From assembly GCF_029784135.1 (NCBI RefSeq), contig NC_073746.1, positions 7,642,380-7,706,379 on the forward strand: a stretch of 64,000 bases of DNA, written 5' to 3'. Both the position numbers and the translations under genes were made by a program. Positions within the stretch are counted from its first letter, which is position 1. Each line of letters starts with the position of its first letter. Below, one piece after another: positions 9,301 through 20,923 of the stretch. Source of the DNA: Toxorhynchites rutilus septentrionalis. Its lineage: Eukaryota; Arthropoda; Insecta; Diptera; Culicidae. Under the pieces are notes generated by a model that was not told the DNA's origin, did no database searches, and worked only from the letters and a program-made list of their open reading frames with translations.

Positions 9301-10520
9301 AAAATCCATATAAACACAACACAAAGTTCAACAACTCTGTCCTAGTTGAGAATTGACCATATGTGGAGAAGGTTTGCTCGCACCTTCCTCTTTACCCCGT
9401 CCATAAGGTTCTGTACAACGTCAGGTTGTAGTTTTTTTTTGAACAGAAATCCATTTTCTCTTGAAGTCCGCCTCCGATTTGACAACTTTTGGGTTCTTCC
9501 GGAGGGCCTGCTTCATAATCGCCCAATATTTCTCTATTGGGCGAAGCTCCGGCGCGTTGGGCGGGTTCATTTCCTTTGGCACGAAGGTGACCCCGTTGGC
9601 TTCGTACCACTCCAACACGTCCTTTGAATAGTGGCACGAAGCGAGATCCGGCCAGAAGATGGTCGGGCCCTCGTGCTGCTTCAATAGTGGTAGTAAGCGC
9701 TTCTGTAGGCACTCCTTAAGGTAAACCTGCCCGTTTACCGTGCCGGTCATCACGAAGGGGGCGCTCCGCTTTCCGCAAGAGCAGATCGCTTGCCACACCA
9801 TGTACTTTTTGGCAAACTTGGATAGTTTCTGCTTGCGAATCTCCTCCGGAACGCTGAATTTGTCCTCTGCGGAGAAGAACAACAGGCCCGGCAGCTGACG
9901 AAAGTCCGCTTTGACGTAGGTTTCGTCGTCCATTACCAGGCAATGCGGCTTCGTCAGCATTTCGGTGTACAGCTTTCGGGCTCGCGTCTTCCCCACCATG
10001 TTTTGCCTTTCGTCGCGGTTAGGAGCCTTCTGAACCTTGTATGTACGCAGGCCCTCCCGCTGCTTGGTCCGCTGGACGAATGAACTTGACAAATTCAGCT
10101 TATTGGCGACATCCCGGACCGAACTTCTCGGATCACCTCTAAACTGCTGAACTACGCGCTTGTGATCTTTTTCACTGACGGAGCATCCATTTTTGCCGTT
10201 CTTCACCTTCTGGTCGATGGTTAGGTTCTCGAAGTATCGTTTTAGTACTCTGCTGACCGTGGATTGGACGATTCCCAGCATCTTACCGATGTCCCGATGT
10301 GACAACTCCGGATTCTCGAAATGAGTGCACAGGATTAATTCACGACGCTCTTTTTCGTTCGACGACATTTTTCCAAATTTACGAAAAATTGACAGTGAAG
10401 CATGGCCAACGTGATCTATACACTCTTATCTGATTATAAGCGAAAGCTGAAGATATAATTCCTAAAAATTAAATTTCTACAGCGTTTTTTCCGTGATGCA
10501 ATTTGATGTGACACACCCTT
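9300..10520 (-). mobile_element. ITm DD37E DNA transposon remnant
   Basis: Region around the transposase. The right side ends in TTTGATGTGACACACCC (about 10500-10517), which looks like the terminal inverted repeat of this family. No matching inverted end is visible on the left, so the 3' side of the element is lost or diverged. The left limit is approximate. Confidence 0.6.
9342..10368 (-). pseudogene. DD37E transposase of an ITm (mariner/Tc1 superfamily) transposon, C-terminal frameshift
   Basis: The frame from 10368 encodes two N-terminal helix-turn-helix domains (about residues 10-110) and a DDE catalytic core. The aspartates are in CLVMDDETYVK and FWPDLASCH, and the glutamate is in ELRPIEKYW. 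Counting from the second Asp to the Glu gives 37 intervening residues, the DD37E signature of a family described from mosquitoes. The frame stops early after VQKKTTT at 9421-9423. The expected C-terminus (a LMDGVKRKVR-like segment) continues in another frame to a stop at 9342-9344. A run of nine A residues (minus strand) at about 9432-9440 marks the shift. The protein cut and pasted its own element, inserting at TA. Confidence 0.88.
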
Positions 10521-10950
10521 TATACAGACATTATTATCCTAAGACTAACTGTTCTCGAGATATAACAATATGTATAAAAAATTATATTTGATGAAAAACC
10601 ATTTACTCATATCATGAAACCTCAACCTTTATGGTACTTATTGTTTAATTTTTATAGTTTTGGGCTATGAGGATCTATGCATACCCCGTAACTAGAAAAG
10701 TTCAATCATAGGAAATAGTTTGGTCATTTACACGTGTTAACGTGAGGTATTTTTAAAATACTGAAAAAGTTCAATGATTTGAGAAAAAATATATATACGT
10801 CCCAGTCAGCATTCTCAGACGGCTAAAGCCGTTTATTGATAAATACAGAGAGAATTTTGAAATTCCTCATGTGTAACAGATTTTATTTAATTTTGAATGT
10901 ACAGGTGATTTAAGAAAATATAAATTTTTTTAAGAAAAAAATTATTCTTC
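10521..10950. other. Unassigned AT-rich sequence
   Basis: No supported gene. Confidence 0.5.
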
Positions 10951-10952
10951 CT

Positions 10953-11010
10953 GTCCACGTGGACTCAGTCTACACCCCCTCCCACCTCTCCGTGGACATA
11001 CAGTCTAATC
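10953..11010. repeat. GTCCACGTGGAC-type repeat, copy 2 (short)
   Basis: CTGTCCACGTGGACTC followed by a C-rich tract and CCGTGGACAT, in the same order as 7053-7190. The two may be ends of related miniature elements. Confidence 0.45.
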
Positions 11011-11524
11011 TTGTGGCATCATTTCATCGGAGACTGATGAAACTGTTGGTTAAGCCATACCAAGTAACAAGTTTTCTCCTTTATTACATTAATTTGGTAG
11101 GACCTGAAGCCAGAAGATTCAAAACGGCCGCTAATTTCAAAGCTGCAGGAGTAGCAGTGTTTCTGAAAGTTGTTTGGTTGTATCCGAAATATTTTTAAAT
11201 GCTTCTCAACTAAATCTGATATACTGCCGAAACCTTACAACAAAAGAATAATTATTATCATTTATATCGGAAACGTATATAAGACAAACTCACTCATTTC
11301 CACTTAGCGGAAGAGAGTCACTTTTATCCCTCAAATCCCGTCTCTGTGGAATAAGCGTGCTCTCTTCTTCCCCATTGCTGTCGTCTAAAAACATTTCGCG
11401 ATCTGTTCTTTTCAATCGATTCTAATATTCCGTGAAGTTTGATTTGTTTACAAACCCAAAAATTTGACATTTCTCTTCGAGACAAATTTTGCTCGAAATC
11501 TAGTACACTGGAAATATTAACTCG

Positions 11525-11726
11525 AAAAAGATACATAATACTAAAATTAATTCGATTCGAGTTTGAATTATCTCGAAACGAGTTACTTGTTTCGAAATGC
11601 GCAATGCCACCCGTGGAAAATGTGGCTTCTGCAAAATTGTCGCCAAGGAAATGCTTTTCTTCTTATACGTGCAATTCCTCTAAAATAGCCACATCTAGGG
11701 GCGGTGTAATAACTGTTGAATTTGGA
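11525..11726 (+). repeat. 202-bp interspersed repeat, copy 2
   Basis: Same sequence as 6376-6577; the flanks differ on both sides. Confidence 0.8.
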
Positions 11727-12186
11727 GAATTGCTACTAATTGTAAGTGTATTGGTGTATTTTTGCATGTATATTGCAACTCAATGTATATGTTCAATTTC
11801 ATGCTTGACCCATTCTCACCCCCACTCAGCGTTAATGAGAGATTATTTCGAAAATGTTGAAATTCCAATGAAGACACTTTTTTGATATTCAAAATAAGCA
11901 ATGACAATCATTCTATGCAAGAATTATTCTATCCAATATTTAACATTATAGTAGTTCTGTGTAAGGCTGGGCATGATATTTGATGGTTAACTACACATCA
12001 AACTTTGATGAATTATTAAATAATAACTATTTGTAATATAGTTAAGTAGTATGCATTGGAAGTAGTGAAAATATGTCTCCAATTAAACGGCTCAAAGCTT
12101 TCAAAAATATTCAAAATATTTGTCAACATATTAATAAGAGTAACTTTCTCCGTTTTTGGCCTATCAACGGTACATTAGGCGACAAT
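11727..12186. other. Unassigned sequence
   Basis: Nothing recognised. Confidence 0.5.
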
Positions 12187-12258
12187 GAGCTGAGCGTCTT
12201 GGGACGAAAAGTCTTTGCGTATCACCTGCAGGACTGTTCCCTCAAAGACGCTCAGCTC
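12187..12258. ncRNA. Candidate precursor-miRNA-like hairpin
   Basis: A 72-nt stretch with a perfect 14-bp terminal stem (GAGCTGAGCGTCTT at 12187-12200 with AAGACGCTCAGCTC at 12245-12258). Further pairing inside joins GGGA with TCCC and AGTC with GACT around a terminal loop of about 18 nt. Size and shape fit an insect pre-miRNA, but I recognise no known miRNA seed. It could also be the remnant of a foldback element. Strand unknown. Confidence 0.35.
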
Positions 12259-12259
12259 G

Positions 12260-13090
12260 TGTTTCTTGACTATTCGTATTTAGACTGTTAAATAAGCCAC
12301 TATTTTGAATTAGACATTTTATCAGTAAGAGCTTTTTCTCACTACTTTTATTTCGGATAGAGATTTTTGTAAGATTGATCATTAACTTGTTCCTATTTGT
12401 TTATCACTTAGGTTTCGTCGGTGTGTCCAGCTTTTCATCTTCGACCAACCTGAATGGACAAACTCATCGTGAAGCGGTGACCTCGGTGAATGACAACGGA
12501 AAGGTTACAACCTATCGTGTTCGCTCTTAAGCGGTTCCAAACAGGGGAAGCGGTCATCTTGGAGATATTGGCCAGTGAGAGATCTAAACAGTGAATGATA
12601 AGGAATATAGCATAACAAAGTAAGGGCACGGACATTGTGATGAATCGAGGCATTGGAATATATTATTAAAGGGAATGGCGAGAAACAATCGCTTAGAGCA
12701 GCACACTTACAGTTGGAATGAAAGAATCTCATGTAATATATCTATCGAAGATAAAGATTAAAAACAAAATTAATATCTGATTTTCATTTTATACTTATAT
12801 TCGATTAAATTGATTTTTTATTCAATTTATTTGAATCAAGAATACCATAGTACCTCGCATTACCTATAGCTCCCTACATCACAAAGAAGCTTATCATTAT
12901 TGCAATACTGTCCCAAATAAGCATGTCTATCATTACAAACATTCCATGCCAATTGGATAAAGTGGTTCTCAGATTTTCGTATTGGTAACATTGTTACTGG
13001 CCGCTAAATATAAGACCAGTATTTTTTATTTTTTCATTGGGGTGCCTATTTCCATCTTAGGCTGAAAAATCAAATTTTTCCCCTTTTCGT
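12260..13090. other. Unassigned AT-rich sequence
   Basis: No supported gene. Confidence 0.5.
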
Positions 13091-13099
13091 TTTTCAAAA

Positions 13100-13300
13100 A
13101 TGACTTTCGACGTAGGACTACATCTTTGATTTCTATATAGGGGGGTCACTACGAAAAATGTAGCGAAAAATGCATATTACGCAGAATCGTTCTTACGGTA
13201 TGTTTTATAATATATATCATTAGACGGCGAATTTATCCATCATTTTTGTCGCCTTAGACATCAACAGTGGAAATAAACAAGTGAGCAGTTTAACAAATAA
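13100..13300. repeat. Diverged interspersed repeat, copy 1
   Basis: Shares TTTCTATATAGGGGGGTCA, a later ATCATTAGAC-GAATTTATCCA block and an ACAGTG-AATA block with 32735-32950. Family unknown. Confidence 0.55.
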
Positions 13301-14713
13301 AAGAGATATGTTTTGGGAGCGGATGCGAAGGTAAATCATGTATTATGCATTCTCTCTTTCAACTTTGTTCCCATAAATGTGGTATGCAACACAAAATTGT
13401 GTGCAAACAAATTAGCAAGACCAAGACATGCTGAAGTTGTCCGATGCCAGATGTCATGCAAGATTTCATCAAAGTAACGAGGAAAGTGTCACCCCACAGT
13501 GATCGTTCGTTAATTGGACCGGAAAATCAATACAGTTATTAAATTTCACTCGCTAACTGAACTGCAAAACAGCAGAAGCAATTCAGGTAAACCTTTTTTT
13601 GTACGGGGATAGGGACTTCATAAAAAAAATCGTGCAAAACTCCACCAGTAGCTTAAAAAATTGTGTTCGGTACACAATTTGAAAAAAAAACTTTTTTTGT
13701 GCGGTAGATAGGGACCGCATAATATAATTTTATCCCAAGAAAATAACTCATATCCAAGCCGTTCACCGTTCGATTTAGAGGAGATGTGTCTAAAACGCGC
13801 CTGCCAGGCAATTTGGTTCGCCTGATTTTCTTGTAAACCAGCAATAATAAAAAATGCAATGGTTGTAGGCAATCGTGCTAGTCAATGATAGCATCCTACC
13901 ATGCAAGTTTCATATTTGTAACATACTTTACAAAAATAAGAAAAATAATTTTCTTTCGAAGTGATTTTCGGTGTAATTTTCTACATAATTGCTAAAAGGT
14001 TTTTGTTGCTTCAAACCGATTCAGAGGCGATAACTGTGAGTCATATTTATTGAGTCGAGTTTCCAGTGAATATCTCAGATGAAGAAAACGGTAAGACTGG
14101 ATTAATTTCCTTCTCAATTTGATATTTTCCGCATCAGCTTACCATCGTGCAGTACGGCATACCCTCGATCGGGGCAATTTTCTCGCTTTCGGCCGGATAA
14201 CATTCTCACGGGAGAAATAGCTGGTATGTGGATGCCAGATGATTTTTTCAAATAACTCTGCATGACACGAATAAATGTATTCAAATGTAATCATAATGAA
14301 CAAAAATGAGCAAACCATCCTGATATGTCTAAATCTCTAAATCATGTTCGATAAATCACACAAACAATTGTTTTCACACACTTTGAAATGACCTCACAAA
14401 ATTCAATGTCTTCAAAACGAAAACATGACTTCACATCTGGCATCTATATTATGTGCTCAGAGAATGTAGGAAAAAAGAGCGCGGACAGGAGAATTGTATC
14501 TAAAATGCAGAACGATTACAGATGACTGAGCGTTAACTAATATACGTACTGACGTAGTTGTTACCTTAATTTTAAAGAGCACGGTCAAGATACATCCATT
14601 CACGCTTAGGGGGTGCGTATTACACACTTCTCCTATACTTTTGTTTCCCTGCTTTGCGATACAATAGTTTGCCTTTTCGGTTGCGCGTGGCTGTGTTGTG
14701 CTTTTAGTTGCAT
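13301..14713. other. Unassigned sequence with a short direct repeat
   Basis: No gene. A ~30-bp motif (TTTTTTTGTACGGGGATAGG and TTTTTTTGTGCGGTAGATAGG) occurs twice at about 13590-13720. Confidence 0.45.
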
Positions 14714-14721
14714 GTCGAAAC

Positions 14722-15211
14722 TAGTGATCCCCGACTTTTGGAATTAATCGTTCATCAGCTAATCGATTTTTTTTCAGCAGTTTGTTATTCGATACGATTA
14801 ATCGCCCCAAATAATCGATTAATCGATTAATCGTCACACTGAGAGGAATAATTAGTTGGACTAATATATCTCATTTGCTAGAAAGCCACCTGGAATCGAA
14901 AAAGTGTTCATTCCGCCTGAAAATCAATTATTATCTTTTACGCTCCCCTAATCTCGTAAACGAAGCTTAATTCGCATTGACTGCATTGAGCTTCGTTTCC
15001 GTGTTTAGGTGAGCATCAATGATAATGATTGAATTTCAGGATAAAACTGCAGCGGTCGTACGTTTTTTTCCTCTGGGTTTGGATCGATTAATCGACGTTA
15101 ACTATTCGTTCGCTTCGAATATTGGTTGCGCAGTATTCGTTCGATTAATAATCGATTTCTTTAGGAAGTATTCGATTAATCGATTAATCGAACGATTATC
15201 GGGGATCACTA
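14722..15211. mobile_element. Non-autonomous hAT-like element
   Basis: 490 bp with perfect 13-bp terminal inverted repeats TAGTGATCCCCGA / TCGGGGATCACTA and an 8-bp flanking duplication with one mismatch (GTCGAAAC at 14714-14721, ATCGAAAC at 15212-15219). Both are typical of hAT elements. Next to each end are palindromic CGATTAATCGATTAATCG arrays. No transposase frame. Confidence 0.82.
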
Positions 15212-15491
15212 ATCGAAACTTGTTCCTGTTAGAAATTATGTCATGCGCAACTTAGAGCAGTGAAAAATTTAGACGCAAATACGTTTGTTTCGCACTGAAA
15301 TGCATATAAACCATCGAAAAAAAAAACTAAATAGACGATAACTTCGTCAAATACGCTTCTTTTCATATACCGCAAAAAAACGCACAAGAACAGAAAACCG
15401 CACAAAAAAAATTCACACAAAAAAAAACCGCATAAAAACAGGTTTGTACTTTAAATTGAGGATGACATCTATTATTGATAAATCACTGATC

Positions 15492-15590
15492 ATTGATAAA
15501 TCACTGCCTGTTATAGATAAGTCCAGTTGAAGATAGTCCAGTTGGCATTGATAAATTGATAAATCACTGCCTGTTATAGATAAGTCCAGT
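15492..15590. repeat. Direct repeat, 36-bp unit x2
   Basis: ATTGATAAATCACTGCCTGT... occurs at 15492-15527 and again, identical, at 15555-15590, with partial copies nearby. Confidence 0.85.
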
Positions 15591-16096
15591 CCAGGCTTCT
15601 GTATATGACGGGGTGACGAATATCTTAAGCGAGTGTCTTGCGGGTTTCCGAAAAATGATATCAATACTAGGAGGATGACAGCGATTATCATGCGAAGACT
15701 TATTGAGATCGGAATAACATCGCATCACAAAAATGAAACGAAATGAAATAAAAATAATCTTCTTAACTCATATTCATAATTCTAAATGACTCAATTTCTT
15801 CTATGTTAAGCGGACCTTACACGGTCAAATTTATTGACAATATGATGACATTTGAGAGCATAATGACAGCTGAACATGGCCGACAACGCAGAAATCCGGA
15901 TTTTCTGATTTTCGGGCATCAATATCGTGACATGCATGATGTTGACGTTTTACCTCACGGACTTCCAGACTGAGTTGCCAGATTTGCAAGGGGACATTTA
16001 AAGTTTGTTAGTCTTTTTTGCGATTGCAATTAAAATTTATAAACTTCTGAAATTGTAGGAATCATAAATGAAAGCTTTTGGTTTGGAAAGCTGATA

Positions 16097-16332
16097 TAGT
16101 AATTTACGTTTAATGCGACATGCCGGAGAACCACTCAGTGTCGCACTGGACGCGATTTGACCTGTAATTGGACATTGAAGATGAGAGTGGTACAGCGTCG
16201 ACGTCTGGCGGCGAATGTCAATGTGGGGCCAGAATTTGGGCCTGAACTCGATGTTTACAAAAATGTCTAACTAAACGTGTCGCATACAGGTCTGTCCAAT
16301 TAGAAAAATGTCGCATTAAATGTAAATTACTG
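16097..16332. mobile_element. Miniature inverted-repeat element with TA target duplication
   Basis: 236 bp with terminal repeats AGTAATTTACGTTTAATGCGACAT and its near-perfect inverse, flanked by TA on both sides. Nested in the larger element at 15811-17376. Confidence 0.75.
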
Positions 16333-16598
16333 TACCTAAAATAGCAAAATACAGTACTTTTCGCGATACAAATCAAAACCTCAAAGTAACTGACAATGTG
16401 ATGGTGAGAGAGTGAATGAAAATTAACAACGTCTTAGGAATGTTTTTAACATTGAACTCGGTCATTCTTTGCGCTAGCGAGCGGGGCAGCCACTTTAGTC
16501 TAAGTTGTGTGTTTCTTCACACTCCGCTATAAAATTTGGAGAATGAGAAGATCTGGGAAAATCACAGGTGAAAAAACATCACGTGCTAATTCAAGTTA

Positions 16599-16733
16599 CA
16601 GTAGAATCCCGATTATCCGTGAATAGTCGGGATGATTTTTAAACATAGAAACTATGTTTTATCAATACAGAAATAGATACAGATACAGATAATCGGGGTA
16701 CAGATACAGATACAGATAATCGGGGTTCTACTG
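16599..16733. mobile_element. Short pogo-like miniature element
   Basis: 135 bp with inverted ends CAGTAGAATCCCGATTATC and GATAATCGGGGTTCTACTG. Near the right end ACAGATACAGATAATCGGGGT is duplicated in tandem. The left flank is TA; the right flank has mutated. Confidence 0.7.
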
Positions 16734-17507
16734 TCATAGTCTTATTTATCGAATAAAAACATTTGCTTGCAGATAATATAATTTGCATATATTTTCACAA
16801 TCTAAAATAATTTGGCATCCCTGAAACTGAAAGGATCAGTCTGTATTTGTGAAGCGAGTATTATGATGTGTTTTTGAGAAGGAAAAACGAGTTTTAAAGT
16901 GTAAATTATGAATGAAAATTAACTTTTCCAAATCAAATTAGTATTCTATGTGAATGCAAATCACTTTTTTTCTGCAAGTGGAGAGAAAATCCCATACAAA
17001 AATTGTATCTGAAACTGACGTTATATAATAATAATAAATTTTAGTAGGAATATCTGAAAATTCATAGAAAATAGGTTAAGTTAGAGTTAGGACTACGCGC
17101 TTCAACTAATTAAATAATACCAAGTAGATATTTTCATTCAAATTTTACCAATTGAAAATTGCCTTTTAGCCTTCTAATCTGATGGAAAATAGTTTGGATC
17201 CCAAACTCGAATGTCACCACTAGCCATCGCGGATATTTTCGTTGTCTCGAGTTGAGGGCGATATTGACCGTGTAAGGTGGCAAAATATTGATTGAGGTTA
17301 GATCGGATGTCGAAAGCCTAGCTGTCACGATATTGAAGACACTTATTGTCAATCAGTTTGATCGTGTAAGGTGCCCAATAGACTGAGCAGTAGAACCAAT
17401 ACGACTTGATGTTTCTTCCCCATAAACTTCATATTCAATGACAATATTTTTTTTTGTTTACCGATCCACATGTACTTCATCTACCATTCCATCCTGTTAT
17501 GTGTCAT

Positions 17508-18644
17508 CAGGGCTCTGCATAGTCATAGTCAACTAAGAATAGTCACCTGACTGTCTGACTGACTATATCCATAGTCAGTAAGTAATGACTTTTGGCTTCT
17601 TCACGCAGTTTCTCCGCCGAAACGACTGAGCAGTCATTCGGGCGTTTAGTCGCAATCTCCCTCTACCGACTCGACTATATCATTTCATTCTTCCTAGTCA
17701 AATAGTCCTCATTGCATTTTGAAGTGACTTCCCCCAAAACGAATTAGTTCCTCTCTTTCTCTCTCCCATGTACATGTGCATGCATCGATGTCTGAGTTCA
17801 ACGTGGTTTGACATACGCTACAGGTGAGCTAGATGACCTCTTTATATGGACGTAAAAATAATATTACGTACGCGGGTATGAATTAAGGCTGATTTAGACG
17901 ATGCCAGTCAGCGCTCTAGTTGAAGTATCCAGTGAATAGAGAACAGACACTCTGTTCAAGTTAGAGGCCAATTACTTGTTCGATACTGGTACAAGTAACT
18001 TGGACAGAGTGTCTGTTCTCTGTTCACTGGATACCTCAACTAGAGCGCTGACTGGCATCGTCTAAATAAGCCTTTAGTGTCCGGGGGAAATGGAAGTGTG
18101 AATTGAAGTCAGTTGAATGAAGCAGGGGTTAGACATCAATTGAATATACCTACCCAAAATCAAAATCAATATGGCGTCATTTGTTTATCAACATATCATT
18201 TAGGAGGATTGAAATCGAAAAATTCGCTGTTTTATTCTAACTGCATGAGCGATTTTCATATTTCGGTTTCACATGGAGGTGTTCACATTTAACATGGAGT
18301 TTAAAGTTAGCCACTATTCGATTATATAACCGGACCGAGTTGTAAACAACAGTAATTGATTGAACCAAAATGTCAGTGAACCGCAGCAATATTGGGTACA
18401 CTGGCAATATGAGGGATTTGACGTTTTAGTCGTACCCCTGGAATGAATAGGCAGATTTGTATTCATTAGTCGAGTCAGTTAAAATAACCACTGACTGTTA
18501 AAATAACCACTGACCACTGACAGTTATCCTCGCTAGTGAAGTCACTTTTTGTTGGCGGGACTGCCGAATCAGTTCTAGTCGAAGGCGAAGCTACTGAGAA
18601 TAGAATCGGTCCTCATTTTTCACCTTCAAAGATTTCGGGCCCTG
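17508..18644. mobile_element. Non-autonomous hAT-like element with exact 8-bp duplication
   Basis: 1137 bp. Ends CAGGGCTC ... GGGCCCTG form short inverted repeats, and TGTGTCAT flanks both sides exactly (17500-17507 and 18645-18652), as expected for hAT. The inside is rich in GACTGACTATAGTCAGT-type words. A foldback element sits inside (17886-18073). No transposase frame. Confidence 0.8.
17886..18073. mobile_element. Foldback (fully palindromic) miniature element
   Basis: 188 bp made of two arms of about 85-90 nt that are almost perfect inverted copies (from AGGCTGATTTAGACGATGCC to GGCATCGTCTAAATAAGCCT). It is flanked by TTA on both sides. A transcript would fold into one long hairpin. Confidence 0.85.
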
Positions 18645-18652
18645 TGTGTCAT

Positions 18653-19928
18653 ACTGATAATCCTTAATTATTTTCAGTTAGACATTTGAACTTCTTTTTC
18701 TAGGCTACTATTTGAGTTTAAAGAGAGTTAAACTAACAGATTTCTGAACAATGAAAAGAATTACATTTAAAAAAACCACTGTTCTGAACAATCACAGTCC
18801 TACTCAGACCGTTCTACTTTCTTCAATAATTCATAACTTTTAAACTACAGAGCCGAATAAGATAATCGACATAATAAATTAAAGCGAATGAGCCTTTTGG
18901 AAAAATACTACACTTGCGAAAAAATTGGATTTTATTTTCGTAATTATTGATTGTATTTGTTTTTTTCTCCATGGTTTACATAGTTTCGGACCAAGGGCGT
19001 TATTTTTTTTAAGCTGAGTTTGTTTTACACAACGTTATGAACGTTATGAGTTATGATTATCTACTCTCTACATTCCTAACAGAATTTGTTGTTGAGGGTT
19101 TCCTGGATCCACACTGGCTGATGGTTTTATATTGTTTTTTTTTGTATGCCCGATCCTAAAAAACGTTTCAGTTGTTTGACGACGTAAAGTAAAATTTGAA
19201 AGAAAAGGTTCATGCGTCTTTGGCAGAAATGATGCCATTTAGTGTGCTGGAGAGTCAAATGCGCAAATAATGAGCTGTTTTAAAAGCTTAAAAATGGTTT
19301 GTATGTATACGTGCAGACATCTCTTTCTGTTTTCTTTTCTCATTTCATTTGGGATTGTGTCAAAAAAAAAAGGAAGTCCATACGACGTCAATGGGGATCG
19401 AACCAAGGCCGGCTGGAAGGCGAATAACTATGAACATGGCTAATGATGCTTCAGCAGTTGTCCAGCAAATACGTGATAATATTGTACCTGATTATAAAAT
19501 GAAGTTGGGAAGTGTTTTCTAAGAGTAAAAAAGAAGCGCATGAAGGAGACCAAATATTTGTCTCGGTCTGGGCCGTGTATGTGGCAAAGTATGCGGAAAG
19601 CTTATTTGTCTTTTGTTTCGCTCGCTCGTATTAATCTTACATTGCTGTACCAGGTATATTATACAAATGCTTACCAGTATTTGTGAGTCATGATATTTTC
19701 TGTAATGTTATGTCTCATTTAATGTCATAAATCGGGATGACAAAACATGAGCTAAAAATCAATTTTGGGTGTAGATACACTTCATTCATCGAATTTTCGC
19801 TGATTCATTCCACATGATCTAAGCTGTTCGGATCCATGCTATACAAGAAATCGATTGGAGGTCACTGGCGAATAAAGAATATCACTTCGCACTTCGTTGT
19901 TTTCACTAGCATACCATTGGACACAAGA
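18653..19928. other. Unassigned AT-rich sequence
   Basis: No gene. 18741-18830 shares about 90 bp (ACAGATTTCTGAACAATGAA...) with 34486-34560, an unknown repeat. Confidence 0.45.
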
Positions 19929-20923
19929 AGGGTAACACAGGGTGAGTTGGACATACGGGGTGATTTGGACCACCCCATTATCTCAAAAAGTACGGCTCAA
20001 CTTGGATTTTTCATAATGTCATCTTCTTTTATTAATGAACCGTATGTAACTAACGTGAAAAAACTTTGGTAAAATTCGACAGGTGGAAGGAAATGGTAGC
20101 ATGAACACAGCAAGCACTTTGATTGTCAAAAAATATGAGTTTTCCGATCGTGGTTTTAAGGTTTTTCCAGCTGCTTAAACAAACTTTTCGGGTATTGTGC
20201 AGTACAGTTCTGTTCACCTACAGAAGAGGAACAATTTGATGCAGCGAAACTGTAAGTTTGATAACAATAAATGAAATTAATTGCATTTTAATTTTTGCAT
20301 TTTGTGTGGAGTGACATGGACACGTTTTTATGAGGTGAATTGGTCCTACAGGTTTGAGGCTTTTCTTTGGTCTAATTGATCCCAGATGCCGCTGAATTAC
20401 AAAAAGAGGATGGACAGACAACATTGGAAGAAGGAGGAGCTTGAAAGAGCAACGCAGACCATCGAGAACTGATATTCTTTGACCAAGCATCAAAAGTGTT
20501 TGAAAATCTCAACCAACAGTGAAAAGATTCATGCAGAATTCGAGATGGTGTCAATCCAACTTTTCTCGTCTGGAATCTGGTCAAGACACCTGGTATCGAT
20601 CCCAAAACATTGTTACTGATTGTAACATTATCCCAAAATACTTTATATAAACATAAGTATATTTTTTTCGATGAAACACACACTGGACCAAATCACCCCA
20701 CAGATGGTCCAAATCACCCCGCATCAAATTTTAATGTCTAAAAATCATCTCTTTTATTTTAGGATATATTTGGTAGTTCAAAGCTTGATATTATGATTAA
20801 ACATTATTGATTGAGAGAAAACAACTGTAGCTTAGAATACAATGTGACATTTTTTATTTAGACCGTATTGGTTTGGAAATATTATTATTGCTTAGGTGGC
20901 CCTAATTCCCCCCTTTTACCCTA
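19929..20923. mobile_element. ~1-kb inverted-repeat element, copy 1
   Basis: Ends AGGGTAACACAGGGTGA and CCCCCCTTTTACCCTA form an imperfect inverted repeat (AGGGTAA...GGGG). A long central block is apparently identical to copy 2 at 30012-30993. No transposase frame. Near the left end the phrase GGTGAxTTGGAC is duplicated. Confidence 0.7.

Larger units (their letters stand above)
15811..17376. mobile_element. Inverted-repeat element hosting nested miniature elements
   Basis: The left end reads GGACCTTACACGGTCAAATTT and the right end, reverse complemented, reads GGCACCTTACACGATCAAAC; both continue into ATTGACAATA. The imperfect inverted repeat is about 35-39 bp. A third copy of the terminal motif lies at 17258-17285. 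Two other miniature elements are inserted inside. No transposase frame; limits approximate. Confidence 0.6.

Noticed and set aside
19370..19440. A second tRNA-derived SINE (B-box-like GGTTCGATCCCC on the minus strand)
   Set aside because: No A box, tail or target duplication could be found.
20372..20683. 103-residue protein conserved in two places
   Set aside because: Identity with 30437-30748 comes from the duplicated ~1-kb element; no protein motif and no other sign of coding.
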